Source of the DNA: CAWBRT01 sp963819175 | Lineage (GTDB): Bacteria > Acidobacteriota > Terriglobia > Terriglobales > Acidobacteriaceae | NCBI GenBank assembly: GCA_963819175.1 | Contig: CAWFVJ010000023.1 | Location: forward strand, 70,133 to 134,132 | DNA: 64,000 nt | Direction of reading: 5' to 3' | Shown here: positions 27,501 through 36,297 of the stretch, in pieces | Position numbering within the stretch: the stretch's first letter is position 1 | Layout of the letters: every line of letters starts with the position of its first letter | Program-made: the position numbers and the translations under genes | The notes under the pieces: generated by a model | Told to the model about the DNA's origin: nothing | Databases searched by the model: none | Seen by the model: the letters and a program-made list of their open reading frames with translations, nothing else

Positions 27501-27778
27501 GAAAGCGCGACAACCGCATGTCCAATTGGCAGGACCTGGAGGAGGCGATCGTCACCGGTGCCGCGAAACGGATTCGGCCTAAGTTCATGACTGTCGCCAC
27601 AATGATTGCCGGGCTGCTGCCCATTCTGTGGTCGATGGGAGCCGGTGCCGATGTCATGAAGCGGATCGCAACCCCGATGGTTGGGGGCATTGTCACTTCT
27701 TTCATTCTCGAACTCCTTGTCTATCCGGCTCTATACGCAGTCTGGAAGTCTTCCACCGACCTAAGGCTGCACGTTTAA
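24533..27778 (+). CDS. cusA: Cu/Ag efflux RND pump (CusA-like)
   Basis: About 1081 residues, one intact frame. N-terminal MIDRLIDLSARNRGVVILLV; periplasmic porter domains; TM4 with the heavy-metal RND signature GGIAIAIGAVVDAAIVVVEQ, in which Asp relays protons; a second helix set with WIGLIALMGVDAETGVFMLL. Met-rich substrate positions fit the monovalent-metal (CusA) class rather than the divalent CzcA class. No cusC follows on this strand; the converging nodT gene at 27834-29373 might serve both pumps (inference). Confidence 0.92.
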   Translation: MIDRLIDLSARNRGVVILLVAAAVVAGWWSMKGLPLDATPDLSETQVIVYSRWDRSPDIIEDQVTYPIVTAMLGAPKVKDVRGFSDFGYSYVYIIFEEGTDLYWARSRTLEYLSKVSSRLPQEVKPELGPDATGVGWVFQYALVDTTGKRSLSELRSLQDWYLRYHLETVPGVAEVAPLGGFVRQYQINVDPNRLQAYGIPITKLVAAVRESNNDVGGRVVELTGREYMVRGRGYAKSVADLENIALTTNSSGVPVTVKDVGEVVLGPEMRRGVADLDGKGETVSGIVVMRQGANALDVIERVKAKIKDIEPGLPTGVKIITAYDRSDLILASIHNLKSILIEELIVVSLVILIFLWHPPSALIPIITIPVTVLVAFIPLRMMGVSLNIMSLGGIAIAIGAVVDAAIVVVEQTHKRLEEWQRGDGTEPYHAVVVRAIKEVGGASFFALLVIAVSFLPVLALEAQEGRLFKPLAYTKTFTMIAAALLAVTLDPALRLLFTRMRGVDFRPRWLSRLTNAFLIGKIHSEEKHPVSRLLIRLYLPMVKWSLRRKWAVIGGAVALVAITIPVYQRLGSEFMPPLDEGSLLFMPTTAPGISVSEAQKLLQLQDRILMSFPEVERVLGKAGRAESATDPAPLSMMETLIQLKPKAQWRKVNTWYDNWPAWIKPLFRHVRPDTISTEELISKMDQALRLPGVANAWTMPIKARIDMLSTGIRTPVGIKIYGPDLKVVQKIGTEIETVLSEIAGTRNVLSERTSGGYFLDFDVKRDQLARYNLTVADAQAVILSAIGGENVTTTVEGRERYPVNVRYMRDYRNNLDRLGRVLVNAGSQQIPMSELADIKITLGPSMIRNENGMLDGYVYVDVSGRDVGSYVQQAKAVVASKVSLPPGYSLAWSGQYESMERVRERLKIVIPLTLFAIVLLLYMNTKSATKTAFILLAVPFSAVGAIWLLYALGYNMSIGVWIGLIALMGVDAETGVFMLLYLDIAYEQRKRDNRMSNWQDLEEAIVTGAAKRIRPKFMTVATMIAGLLPILWSMGAGADVMKRIATPMVGGIVTSFILELLVYPALYAVWKSSTDLRLHV

Positions 27779-27833
27779 GATAATTTCTCGGCTCGTTTCC
27801 TCTTGTCGTCTCAATTCTCCGATCCCGCCAGCC

Positions 27834-29373
27834 TCACCGGACGGCGTGTTGGCCTATTTCGCCGGGACGATTCCACCAGCCTCCGCCTAGAGCAGCGAAA
27901 AGGGCAGCGGTATCGGCGTAGCGGTTTTCCAGGGCCTGGATTCGGTTAAGAGTCGCCTGCTGATAGGTCTGTTCGGCATTTAGGAGTGAGAGATAGCCAA
28001 TATCGCCCAGTTCTAACTGACGGTGGGCGATCTCCAGGCTCTTGGAGGCGGCCTGTTCGGCGATGACGGCCGCTTTCACGGCATCGGCGTCGCACTGGAT
28101 TGCATGCAGCGTGTCTGCAACGTTCTGGAAGGCGCTGAGCACGGTCGATCGATACTGAGCAGCCGCCTGGTCATACGCTGCCTCAGCAGCCCGCTGCCTA
28201 TGACGCAAAGTGCCCCCCTGGAATACGGGCTGCGTCACACCCGCGGCAAGCGACCAGGAACCGGTGCCGGGCGCGAACAGATTGCTGATAGCTACGGCGT
28301 TGCTCGCCAAATCGGCCCCGAGAGTGATGTTGGGCAGCCGGTTGGCAATTGCCACACCGACTGCAGCACTAGCCGCATGCATTTGTTCCTCGGCGGAGCG
28401 CACGTCTGGCCGCTGCTCGACGAGTTTCGAGGGAAGGCTCACCGGCAGCTCCCGCGGCAATTGCAGGGAGGCGAGTTCAAACTCGGCGGAAATTGTTTCG
28501 CTCGGGAAGCTGCCGATAAGGCGTGCCAGCAGGTCGCGCTGTTGCGCCAGTTGCTTTTCAAGGGGAGGCAGTGTGGCCTGCGTTTGCGCTAGTGCCGCCT
28601 CCTGCGTCACAATATCCGCTTCGGCGACCTGGCCAAGCGCGAGTTGCCGTTTGAGCAACTCCAGCGATTTAGTCTGGATATCGATGATCTGCCTGGTTGC
28701 CGCAATCTGCCCGCGCAAACCGGCTTCCTGTACGGCTGAGGCAACCACATTCGAGGTCAATGTCAGGTAGGCGGCCTCGAGCTGGAATCGTTGCCAGTCG
28801 GCCTGGGCCTTGAGCCCCTCGACTTGTCGCCGCGTGCCTCCGAACACATCAAGCGTATAGGCGACCCCAACCTGCGCAGTATGGAGGGTAAATAGGTTGG
28901 CGTTGTTGCTCAGCGGGCTGGAGAGCGGGTCTCCAACTTTTTGTCGCGATACGCCGTAACCGGCATCAACGCTTGGCAGCAGCGCACCCCGCTGAGCGTA
29001 GACGTTTTCCCACGCTCCGCGCAGTGCAGCCTTCGCGGCATCCAAGTCCGGGTTGGCTTTAACGGCTTTCTCGACCAAATCATTCAGCGGTTTGGACTGA
29101 AAAAGCATCCCACCATTGGGCGGGGATGTCCATGCCTTGAACATAACGCTGCGACTCGCCCCCCGAGACGTTCACCGACTCAGTCTTGGCGGGCAGCGGC
29201 TGCTGCGTATACCTGTCGACCGTGGGCGGCGGGGGTTGTTTGAAATGAGGCCCCACCGCGCAGCCGCTCGTCAAGGCAAGCGCAAGGCAAACAATCCCGA
29301 TCAGAGCGAGAGCATGGTTCCTCCACAAAGCCCGATCTTCAATTTCGAACGAACCTCGTAACTCGCGCGGCAT
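27834..29373 (-). CDS. Outer-membrane efflux lipoprotein (NodT/OprM-like), one frame break
   Basis: A ~510-residue TolC-like channel. Lipobox in LALALTSGCAVGP, then the family block PAQWWDAF; after one extra base it continues QSKPLNDLVEKAVKANPDLD, AKAALRGAWE and on to the second repeat (LEQRPDVRSAEEQMHAAS-like block). The break is at the A-run 29100-29104 (plus strand): one A fewer restores the frame. The ATG overlaps the stop of the RND gene (GTGATG), so the genes are coupled. It completes the tripartite pump with the upstream adaptor and RND genes. Confidence 0.85.
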
Positions 29374-32300
29374 CACTGAATGCCTCCTTCCGGCACCAGT
29401 TGTGCGGTGGCTCCGCTCCGTTCTTCCACCCAGCGCTCCAGCGCGAAATAGCAGGTCGGCAAAATGAAAAGCGTGAGCAGGGTGGCGACCAGCAAGCCGC
29501 CCACCACCACCGTGGCGAGAGCGCGCTGCACATCGGTTCCGACTCCGGTGGCCAATGCCGCAGGCAGCATTCCCACGGTCGCCACGGTGGCGGTCATTAG
29601 CACCGGACGGAAGCGCTCAACCGCGCCGGAGATGACAGCCTCGTGCAGCGGCAATCCTTGTTCGCGCACCCGGTTGATGTTGGCGATCATGATGATGCCG
29701 TTTTGAACGGCCACACCGAACAGGGCAATAAAGCCAACGGCGCTGGCGACGTTTAGCGTTTCGCCGGTGAGGTGAAGAGCGATCAATCCGCCCAGGGTGG
29801 CAAGCGGCACGACCATAAGGATCAGGATGGTCTGGCGCATCTTGCCGAACTCGGCAAACAGGAACACCATCATCAGAGCAAGCACAATGCCCAGAATCAC
29901 CATGAACCTTGCTTGCGCGCGTTGCTGCTCTTCGAATTTTCCGCCCCATTCAAGACGATACTTGCTCTGGTCGAAACGCACCGACTGGTCGATGGATCGC
30001 TGTGCCTCAGCCAGATAATCCGACAGGGCACGGTCGCGGTAGTCGACCTTGACGAGCAATTCGCGGTGGCCCATTTCATGTGCGATTGTGCTCTCGCCGG
30101 TTTGCAGCTTGATGCGGGCGACCTGGGAAAGCGGAATCTGTGCGCCCGAAGCCGTTGTCAGAGCGAGTTTGCCCAGCGCCTCCGGACTGTTGCGGGTTTC
30201 CTTCGGGAACCTCACCGTAATGTCGTAGGTGCGGTCGGCCACATAGACCTTGCTCACCGCCGCCCCGCCAACCCCTGTCTGGATCAGGTTGGTGATGTCG
30301 GAGACGTTGATGCCGTAGCGGGCCGCCGCTGCGCGGTCTATGTCGATGGCGACCTGGGGAATTGGCGGTTCCTGAAAGATGGACGCGTCCGTTGTGCCGC
30401 GGACGTCGTGCAGAGCATCCACGATCCCGCCGCCGATCCGGCGCATTTCATTGAAGTCGTCGCCGATAATGCGGACTACCAGCGGGCTGTGCGCGCCTCC
30501 TATCGCATCCTCCACCATATCAATGATCGGCTGGCTGATTCCGACGGAGAACCCCGGCAACTGCTTCAATCGCGCATTGAGCTTGCGGAGAAAATCCTCT
30601 CTGCGTCTCTCCCTTGGGCCAGGTGTTATAAGGCTTCAGTCCCACGGGCGCTTCGATGTGGGAAGGCGTCCAAGCATCGGTCCCGTCATCACTGCGGCCG
30701 AGCTGGGTGACGGCGTAAGATACTTCGGGAAATTCGCGCAGAGTGCGCCGCAGCTCGCTCGCCATCTCGCTCGCCTTGTCGAGCGAGAGGCCGGTGGGCA
30801 ATTGCACCTGCAGCCAGAGCGCCCCTTCATCGAGTTCGGGCAGGAATTCCCGGCCGGTGGTCATGCCCAAGGCGACTACGGCGGCTAGCGCCAGCGGCGC
30901 CAAGCATGAAGGCGATTTTCGGCGTGGCCAGCATGCGCCTAAGGCTTTTCCGAAACCGGCCTGAAGCCGTTCGAGCGGCCGATTATGAAAGGCCTTCCGC
31001 GGCTTGCGAAAGGCCATGTAGGCGAGGCCTGGAATCAGAGTGAACGTACACAACAGCGCGCCCAGCAGGGCATAGCTCACGGTGTAGGCCATCGGCAGGA
31101 ACAGCTTGGCTTCGGCACGCTCAAATGCAAACAGTGGCAGGTAGACGGTGATGATGATGAGCGTGGCAAAGAAAATCGGCCGCGCCACCTGTTTGGTTGC
31201 GGAAAACACATCGTGTTCGCTCAAGGTTGCGGTCGGGGTCCGCCTCGCGCTTGCGCAGAATGGCCTCGGTCACCACGATCGCGCCATCCACGATAATGCC
31301 GAAATCGATTGCACCAAGCGAAAACAGGTTGGCTGGCATCTTCGTAAAGTGCATCACGATGAAAACTGCGACCAGTGCGAACGGAATGGTCGACCCCGGC
31401 AATCAGGGCACTGCGCGGGCTGCCGAGAAATAGGATCAGCACGAGACACACCAGCCCGATTCCTGCAAGCACGGTGTGCGAGACCTTGTGCACCGTCTCC
31501 TGTACCAGGTCGTCTCTGTCGATATAGGGAACGATGCGCACATCCTTCGCTGCGAGTTGTTTGTTCAGTTCCGCTACCTTGGCGTGAATGCCTTTCAGCA
31601 CTTCCGAGGGATTCTGGTACCTGAGCATGTCCACAATGCCTTCAATCGTGTCAGGGTTGTTGTTTTTGCCGAGAATACCCTCGCGCTCCTGGTGGCTGTA
31701 CGTCAGCTTGCCGAGGTCGCGCACCAGTACCGGCACGCCGTTTCTTTGCGTTACGACGATATTGCCAAGATCGTCCAGCGTGTGCACCATGCCGATGCCG
31801 CGGATGACATAGCCCTGCTCGCCGCGCGAAATGCGGCTGCCGCCGGCGTTCGAGCTGTTGTTGTTGATGGCCGTAACCACATCGTTCAGGCCGATGCCGA
31901 AACGCTGGAGCTGGATCGGATCGAGCTCCAACTGGTACTGCATGGTGAACCCGCCGAAGTTGGGAACATCGACCACCCCGGGCACTTGCTTCAGTGCCGG
32001 GATCACTGTCCAGTGCTGGATTTCCGAAAGCTCCATCAGATTTCTGGTATCGGATTCCAGCGTATAGCGGTAGATTTCGCCAGTCGGACCCTCCAACGGA
32101 AGCAGAGTTGGTTGCACGCCGGTGGGCAGGGTGACTTGGCCAATGTTCTCGGTTACGCGCTGGCGAGCCCAGTAATCCTCGGCGCCGTCACGGAAGGTAA
32201 TCGGAATGATCGACAGGCCGAACGTGCTGCTCGAACGCATATTCACTAGGCCGGGTGTGCCGGCCAGCGCCCGCTCCAAAGGGATTGTGATCTGTTGCTC

Positions 32301-32483
32301 AACTTCCTCGGCGGCGAGCCCCGGCGCCTGCGTGACGACCTGTGCGGTCACGTCGCCGATGTCCGGATACGCTTCCACAGCCATTTGGGTCCAGCAGTAA
32401 TAGCCGAAGCCGACGAGCAGGAGCGCCACAATCCAAATGATGCGCCGTTTGCGGATACAGAGGTCGATGATTCGATCAATCAT
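29373..32483 (-). CDS. Heavy-metal RND pump (CzcA-like), three frame breaks
   Basis: A ~1035-residue RND transporter. N-terminus MIDRIIDLCIRKRRIIWIVA; MAVEAYPDIGDVTAQVVTQA; TM4 FGIIVDGAIVVTEAILRKRE, typical of the CzcA/CnrA class; GREFLPELDEGALWLQVQLP; C-terminal half from ISQPIIDMVEDAIGGAHSPL to the end is intact. Breaks: an extra base near 31388 (GTCGACC for GTCACC on the minus strand); an extra base in TT at 31227-31228; an extra base near 30594; possibly a compensating pair around 30900-30940. Each is a one-base change, and the protein resumes immediately. It overlaps the adaptor gene by 8 bases (ATGATTGA). Confidence 0.85.
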
Positions 32484-33639
32484 GGAGCAGCACCCCGCCC
32501 TTGACTACAATGCGCTCGCCCTGTTGCAGTCCCTGGTCGATCCGGGTATCGTCCGCTTCACCATAGCCGGGAAATACCTGGCGCTTGGCGAAAGTCCATG
32601 GAGCAACCTCGACCAGTACGGTGGTACTGTCGTTATCCATCAGCAAGGCGGAATTAGGGACGTAGACTGCCGATTTTTGAGGAATCTTGAAAGTTGCGGT
32701 GGCGAACATGTTGGGTTTGAACTTGCATTGCGGATTGGCGAAGGCGATCCGAACTTTCGTGCGGCGCGTATCAGCATCGACGACATCGCTCACGAATGAA
32801 ACCCTGCTTTGAAAGACCTGGTCCGGATACGCCGAAAATGAAACCTCTACGCTTTGGCCTTTGGCAACCATTGCGATATCGGTTTCCGGCACCATCGCGG
32901 TCACCCAGACCGAGTCGAGGTTCGAAATGGTCATGAGTGACGCCGTCGGATCGTTTGCAAACGAACCGGAGGCGGTAGTGAGGGCCGTGATGGTTCCGGT
33001 GACAGGCGCAATGACGGTCAAGAGCCGGGACTTTCCGTGTGGCTTGGGCTGAACACCGATTTGGCTGAGGCGATCCTCGGCGCGGTTAAACTCGGCATCC
33101 GCCTGTGCGTAGTCGCTCTCAGCTTGCTCCAGGTCTTTGAGCGGACCTCCGCCCGCCTCGTGCACACTGCGAGAGCGCTCCAAGGTGCGCTTTGCATGGT
33201 CTAGCGCACTGCGCGCCTTATCGTCATCAGCATAGGCCTGCGCCAGGTCGCCAGAATCGATTACAAGCAATGGTTGGCCTTTCACCACGTGGTCGCCGAG
33301 ACTGGCGTTGAGCTTTACCACCTTGCCCGCCAGTGGAGGCAGGATATTGACCGTGCGCGCCGGGTCGGCTTCCACCATGGCCGGCAACTGCAGATTTTGC
33401 GGCGTGCTTTTCACGGCCACCGGCTGCACATTCAAACGAGAACGGAGGGCTGAATTCTCAGGTATGAATATTTGATCGCCTTTGTGTACAAAGAGCGGTG
33501 TGTCCGAACCGTCATGTGCAGCGGATTGGGCGGACGAACCGGACATGCGGCTGCCTAACCCTACGATTAACGCAAAAATTATTGCGGCCCCAATCAGGAC
33601 AAAATGCTTCCGATATAGACGACAGCCTAAGATAGACAT
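32476..33639 (-). CDS. Heavy-metal RND periplasmic adaptor (CzcB-like)
   Basis: 387 residues. N-terminal anchor HFVLIGAAIIFALIVGL; lipoyl/barrel segments (LPPLAGKVVKLNASLGDHVV, IDSGDLAQAYADDDKARSAL); long alpha-hairpin (ALDHAKRTLERSRSVHEAGG, then ADAEFNRAEDRLSQIG); barrel and membrane-proximal domain (VTAMVPETDIAMVAKGQSVE, YVPNSALLMDNDSTTVLVEV). No heavy-metal-binding N-terminal domain, unlike the cusB here, which fits a divalent-metal or broader pump. First confident gene of the czcB-czcA-nodT operon; a Fur-box-like site lies ~310 bases upstream. Confidence 0.9.
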   Translation of the reverse strand: MSILGCRLYRKHFVLIGAAIIFALIVGLGSRMSGSSAQSAAHDGSDTPLFVHKGDQIFIPENSALRSRLNVQPVAVKSTPQNLQLPAMVEADPARTVNILPPLAGKVVKLNASLGDHVVKGQPLLVIDSGDLAQAYADDDKARSALDHAKRTLERSRSVHEAGGGPLKDLEQAESDYAQADAEFNRAEDRLSQIGVQPKPHGKSRLLTVIAPVTGTITALTTASGSFANDPTASLMTISNLDSVWVTAMVPETDIAMVAKGQSVEVSFSAYPDQVFQSRVSFVSDVVDADTRRTKVRIAFANPQCKFKPNMFATATFKIPQKSAVYVPNSALLMDNDSTTVLVEVAPWTFAKRQVFPGYGEADDTRIDQGLQQGERIVVKGGVLLHD

Positions 33640-33971
33640 GCTGTAACTCCAAGTTGAGAAACCCTTCCGATGTTCTGGATAAATTGGGAATAGGAAGGAT
33701 TTTTGACTTCCTTACGGCGAACCACGAGGGATGCTCCTAAGATGGCAGCTCCGCCGGGATCAAGCACGGAGGAGTCGGAAATGCTTGCTGCCGCGCTGGT
33801 TTCCGTTGTTTCGCAATCCGGAGACTCGCTGGCAGCATGCGGCAGAGCAAAGCTCGCCAGAAGCAACAACCCCCTCCGGGCGGGACCGCGAAGGAAAGAA
33901 AAGGAAGCGGTAAGGCAGCGTGTATGTTTTCTCAGTGGACCTGAGGCTGTGATAATGAAAATGATTTTCAT
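33627..33971 (-). CDS. Possible small exported protein ahead of the czcB-like gene
   Basis: A frame of about 114 codons with a basic then hydrophobic N-terminus (RGPARRGLLLLASFALPHAA) and a C-terminal stretch SVLDPGGAAILGASLVVRRK that resembles a weak PEP-CTERM-like anchor. The only ATG (33971) lies against the Fur-box-like operator and lacks a ribosome site, so the true start is doubtful. It overlaps the czcB start by 13 bases. It could be non-coding leader. Confidence 0.3.
   Translation of the reverse strand: MKIIFIITASGPLRKHTRCLTASFSFLRGPARRGLLLLASFALPHAASESPDCETTETSAAASISDSSVLDPGGAAILGASLVVRRKEVKNPSYSQFIQNIGRVSQLGVTACLS
33951..33969. promoter_or_regulatory. Fur-box-like operator
   Basis: GATAATGAAAATGATTTTC matches the 19-bp Fur consensus GATAATGATAATCATTATC at about 15-16 positions and has the inverted-repeat form TGAAAATGATTTTCA. 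It lies upstream of the czcB-czcA-nodT operon. A Fur-family repressor (Fur, Zur or Mur) is inferred; the metal cannot be told from the site. Confidence 0.6.
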
Positions 33972-34227
33972 GTGCAGATAGAGGGAGAATACCACCTGAC
34001 ATCTGAGCAGCAACGCTCCGCCGTCACATATCCATGTGACACGTATCACCGCGTGATGACGGGCGCGGTTGGCCTCGGTGGGGTGACCGAAAACGCTCTT
34101 ACCGCAGTGTTTCTGAAGCTTAGGTTAGCCAACTCACCGCTACAGAAAACACCAAAGCAGGATGTTTAAGGGTTGTAAGCTGCGCTTGGAGCCGAGGGCA
34201 TATTTGGCCAGTGCGGTCTCAGCATAT

Positions 34228-34260
34228 TAGCTGACGGAAAGCCGCTCCTGGCGTCAGCTA
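34228..34260 (-). terminator. Candidate hairpin at the end of the multicopper oxidase gene
   Basis: TAGCTGACG (34228-34236) and CGTCAGCTA (34252-34260) form a perfect 9-bp stem with a 15-base loop, and the stop codon of the oxidase gene lies in the stem. No clear U-run follows on the minus strand, so intrinsic termination is uncertain. Confidence 0.4.
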
Positions 34261-35967
34261 TTCGATAACTTCATAAGGCCGCATCATGTCATTATCTTCG
34301 TGCTCAAGCACGTGGCAGTGGTAGACATAGCGTCCCGCATAACCTTCAAATCGTGCAATGATCGTGAGCACTTCGCCCGGATTGACTCTTACCGTATCTT
34401 TCCAACCGGCTTCATTCGCATCAGGCAATCGAGGCTTGCCACTTAGCCGCAGTTCTCCTTGACGGAATTTTGGAATATCGAATCCCTGGCGTTCAATAAC
34501 CTGAAACTGCACAAGATGCAAATGCATGGGATGAGTATCGTCCGTCATGTTGATGAATCGCCACTTCTCGACCGAACCAAGCTTCACGCTTTCAGTGACG
34601 GGATCGTCATAGCCTTTGCCATTGATCTTCATGCCGAGAGAATGGCCCGACTTGTCGAAATCCTCCTGCAATACCAAATCTCTTGTTCTGGTAGCTGATG
34701 CCGGTTCCAGCCTGGCGAAAGGTACGGACCACTTTTCGCTGAAATTGTCGTCTCCCTTCGCTCGCGGTTGGGTTACACGTATCTGCATAAGCTCAGGTAA
34801 AGGTGCTGGAGTTATCTTGCGCGCCTCCCAGCCGGGAAACGGGGCTGCCGCAGTGTTACACAGGGTGATAGTTATTCCCTCAAGGCCCGAGAAATCGACG
34901 ATTAAATCAGCTCTTTCCGCAGGCGCCAGCAACAAATTCCGTAGAGGCACCGGGGAAGGCAGGAAACCACCGTCGCTTCCGATCTGCAGAAACCGCAACG
35001 GTTGCTGCGTCATGTAATAGACTGATTTTGAAAAATTAAAGAACAGGTCAAAGAAGCGAGCGTTCGCGCCGTTCAGCACGCGCAGCCGGTAGCGGCGAGG
35101 TTCTACCTCTAAGTATGGATAAATCGCCCCATTCACGACCGGAAGCTCGCCAAAGAATTCCGGCCCCCAGACACCTGGAGGCATCTTCTCCCCCGTCTCA
35201 TCCGTTGGCCGGTATACCAGCTGTCCTTGATCATCGAGCGTTCGATCCTGCAGCACCAGGGGAATCTCGTATTGTCCCGACGGGAGATTCAGCTCTTGTT
35301 CTTGTTTGTCCCGCAACAAGTAGAACCCGGAGAGCCCGGCGTAGACATTTAGCCGGGTGATGCAGAGCGCGTGATCGTGGTAAAAGAGAGTTGTCGCCTG
35401 CTGCTCATTCGGATAGTGAGATGTGACGGAGTGGCCGGGTGTGTACCAGTTCTCCGGTAATCCATCGTCCTTCGATTTACTGCGTGCGCCATGCAGGTGA
35501 GTCACGGCACGCACTTCCGGCGCTGAACGAGAGAGCCGCAATTGATGAGCGAGCATTGCGCTGTCGCTGCTGGCATCGATTTCGAACAGGTGGCGCTTAG
35601 GTAGCTGGTTTTCCCAGCGCACCGAGATCGCCTGGTTTCTCCACGCCTCAATAGTCGGCCCGGGATAGGTTCCCTCGTATCCCCACAATCTCGTAGGCGG
35701 AAGCTGGGAGTGCAACTTCTGCTGAACCTCCATCATGCGCACGCGGTACCGGAGAACGCCGTTTGATTTTCCGATCGGCTTCAACTTGGCCGGGATCGGC
35801 AGAGGATCGATGTAACGATCGAGCGTTCCGGGGGTGCGAACGATCGGTTTCGGAGCAGTGGCGGTATTCCGCAGAGTCGGGAGCGAACGGCCATAGCTGG
35901 AGATCGCCAACGCCGGAGCGGTAAGCGAACATAACTTGAGGAATTCACGCCGGGCTATTTTCCACAT
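34258..35967 (-). CDS. Multicopper oxidase, CotA/bilirubin-oxidase-like, Tat-exported
   Basis: 569 residues from the ATG at 35967 (AAGGA 12 bases upstream). Twin-arginine signal in MWKIARREFLKLCSLTAPAL. Copper motifs HLHGA, FYHDHAL, HPMHLHLVQF and YHCHVLEHEDNDMMRP are all present, the last with type 1 Cys, His and Met. The spacing and the preceding block LWGYEGTYPGPTIEAWRNQ are those of CotA/bilirubin oxidase types. Probable roles are Cu(I), Mn(II) or phenol oxidation in the periplasm. It is the second copper oxidase in this 15-kb metal region. Confidence 0.9.
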   Translation of the reverse strand: MWKIARREFLKLCSLTAPALAISSYGRSLPTLRNTATAPKPIVRTPGTLDRYIDPLPIPAKLKPIGKSNGVLRYRVRMMEVQQKLHSQLPPTRLWGYEGTYPGPTIEAWRNQAISVRWENQLPKRHLFEIDASSDSAMLAHQLRLSRSAPEVRAVTHLHGARSKSKDDGLPENWYTPGHSVTSHYPNEQQATTLFYHDHALCITRLNVYAGLSGFYLLRDKQEQELNLPSGQYEIPLVLQDRTLDDQGQLVYRPTDETGEKMPPGVWGPEFFGELPVVNGAIYPYLEVEPRRYRLRVLNGANARFFDLFFNFSKSVYYMTQQPLRFLQIGSDGGFLPSPVPLRNLLLAPAERADLIVDFSGLEGITITLCNTAAAPFPGWEARKITPAPLPELMQIRVTQPRAKGDDNFSEKWSVPFARLEPASATRTRDLVLQEDFDKSGHSLGMKINGKGYDDPVTESVKLGSVEKWRFINMTDDTHPMHLHLVQFQVIERQGFDIPKFRQGELRLSGKPRLPDANEAGWKDTVRVNPGEVLTIIARFEGYAGRYVYHCHVLEHEDNDMMRPYEVIE

Positions 35968-36297
35968 CTGCTGATGGCTTCCTTCTCGCACTCCTGCCCG
36001 TATCAGTATACAAGCAGGGGGCTTGTTGGTTGGTGTCGCATCTCTGGACGGGCGCGGAGCTCTCCACCATTTTCATACAAAGCAGTTCAAGTCGTACGGC
36101 GCAGATAACGAAGCATAAAGCACAACAGCGGTAACCCCCGGCCGCACTCCCGCCTGCCGTTGCCGGTTGGCCCGGCAGCCCTGAAAAATCACGTAGTACC
36201 TTGTGGTTACTAACTTAGTTCTTACAACTCCCGACCTGCGTATTTCATCTTCTCTCGTACCAGCCATGGGGCTGTAGGCGAGGAGTTGCTGAAACCA
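35968..36297. other. Divergent intergenic region
   Basis: 330 bases between the oxidase (minus) and the phosphoesterase (plus). No gene, repeat or RNA was recognised. GAGGAG lies about 14 bases before the phosphoesterase ATG. Confidence 0.4.

Noticed and set aside
29772..30710. 312-codon plus-strand frame
   Set aside because: Antisense shadow of the conserved RND pump gene.
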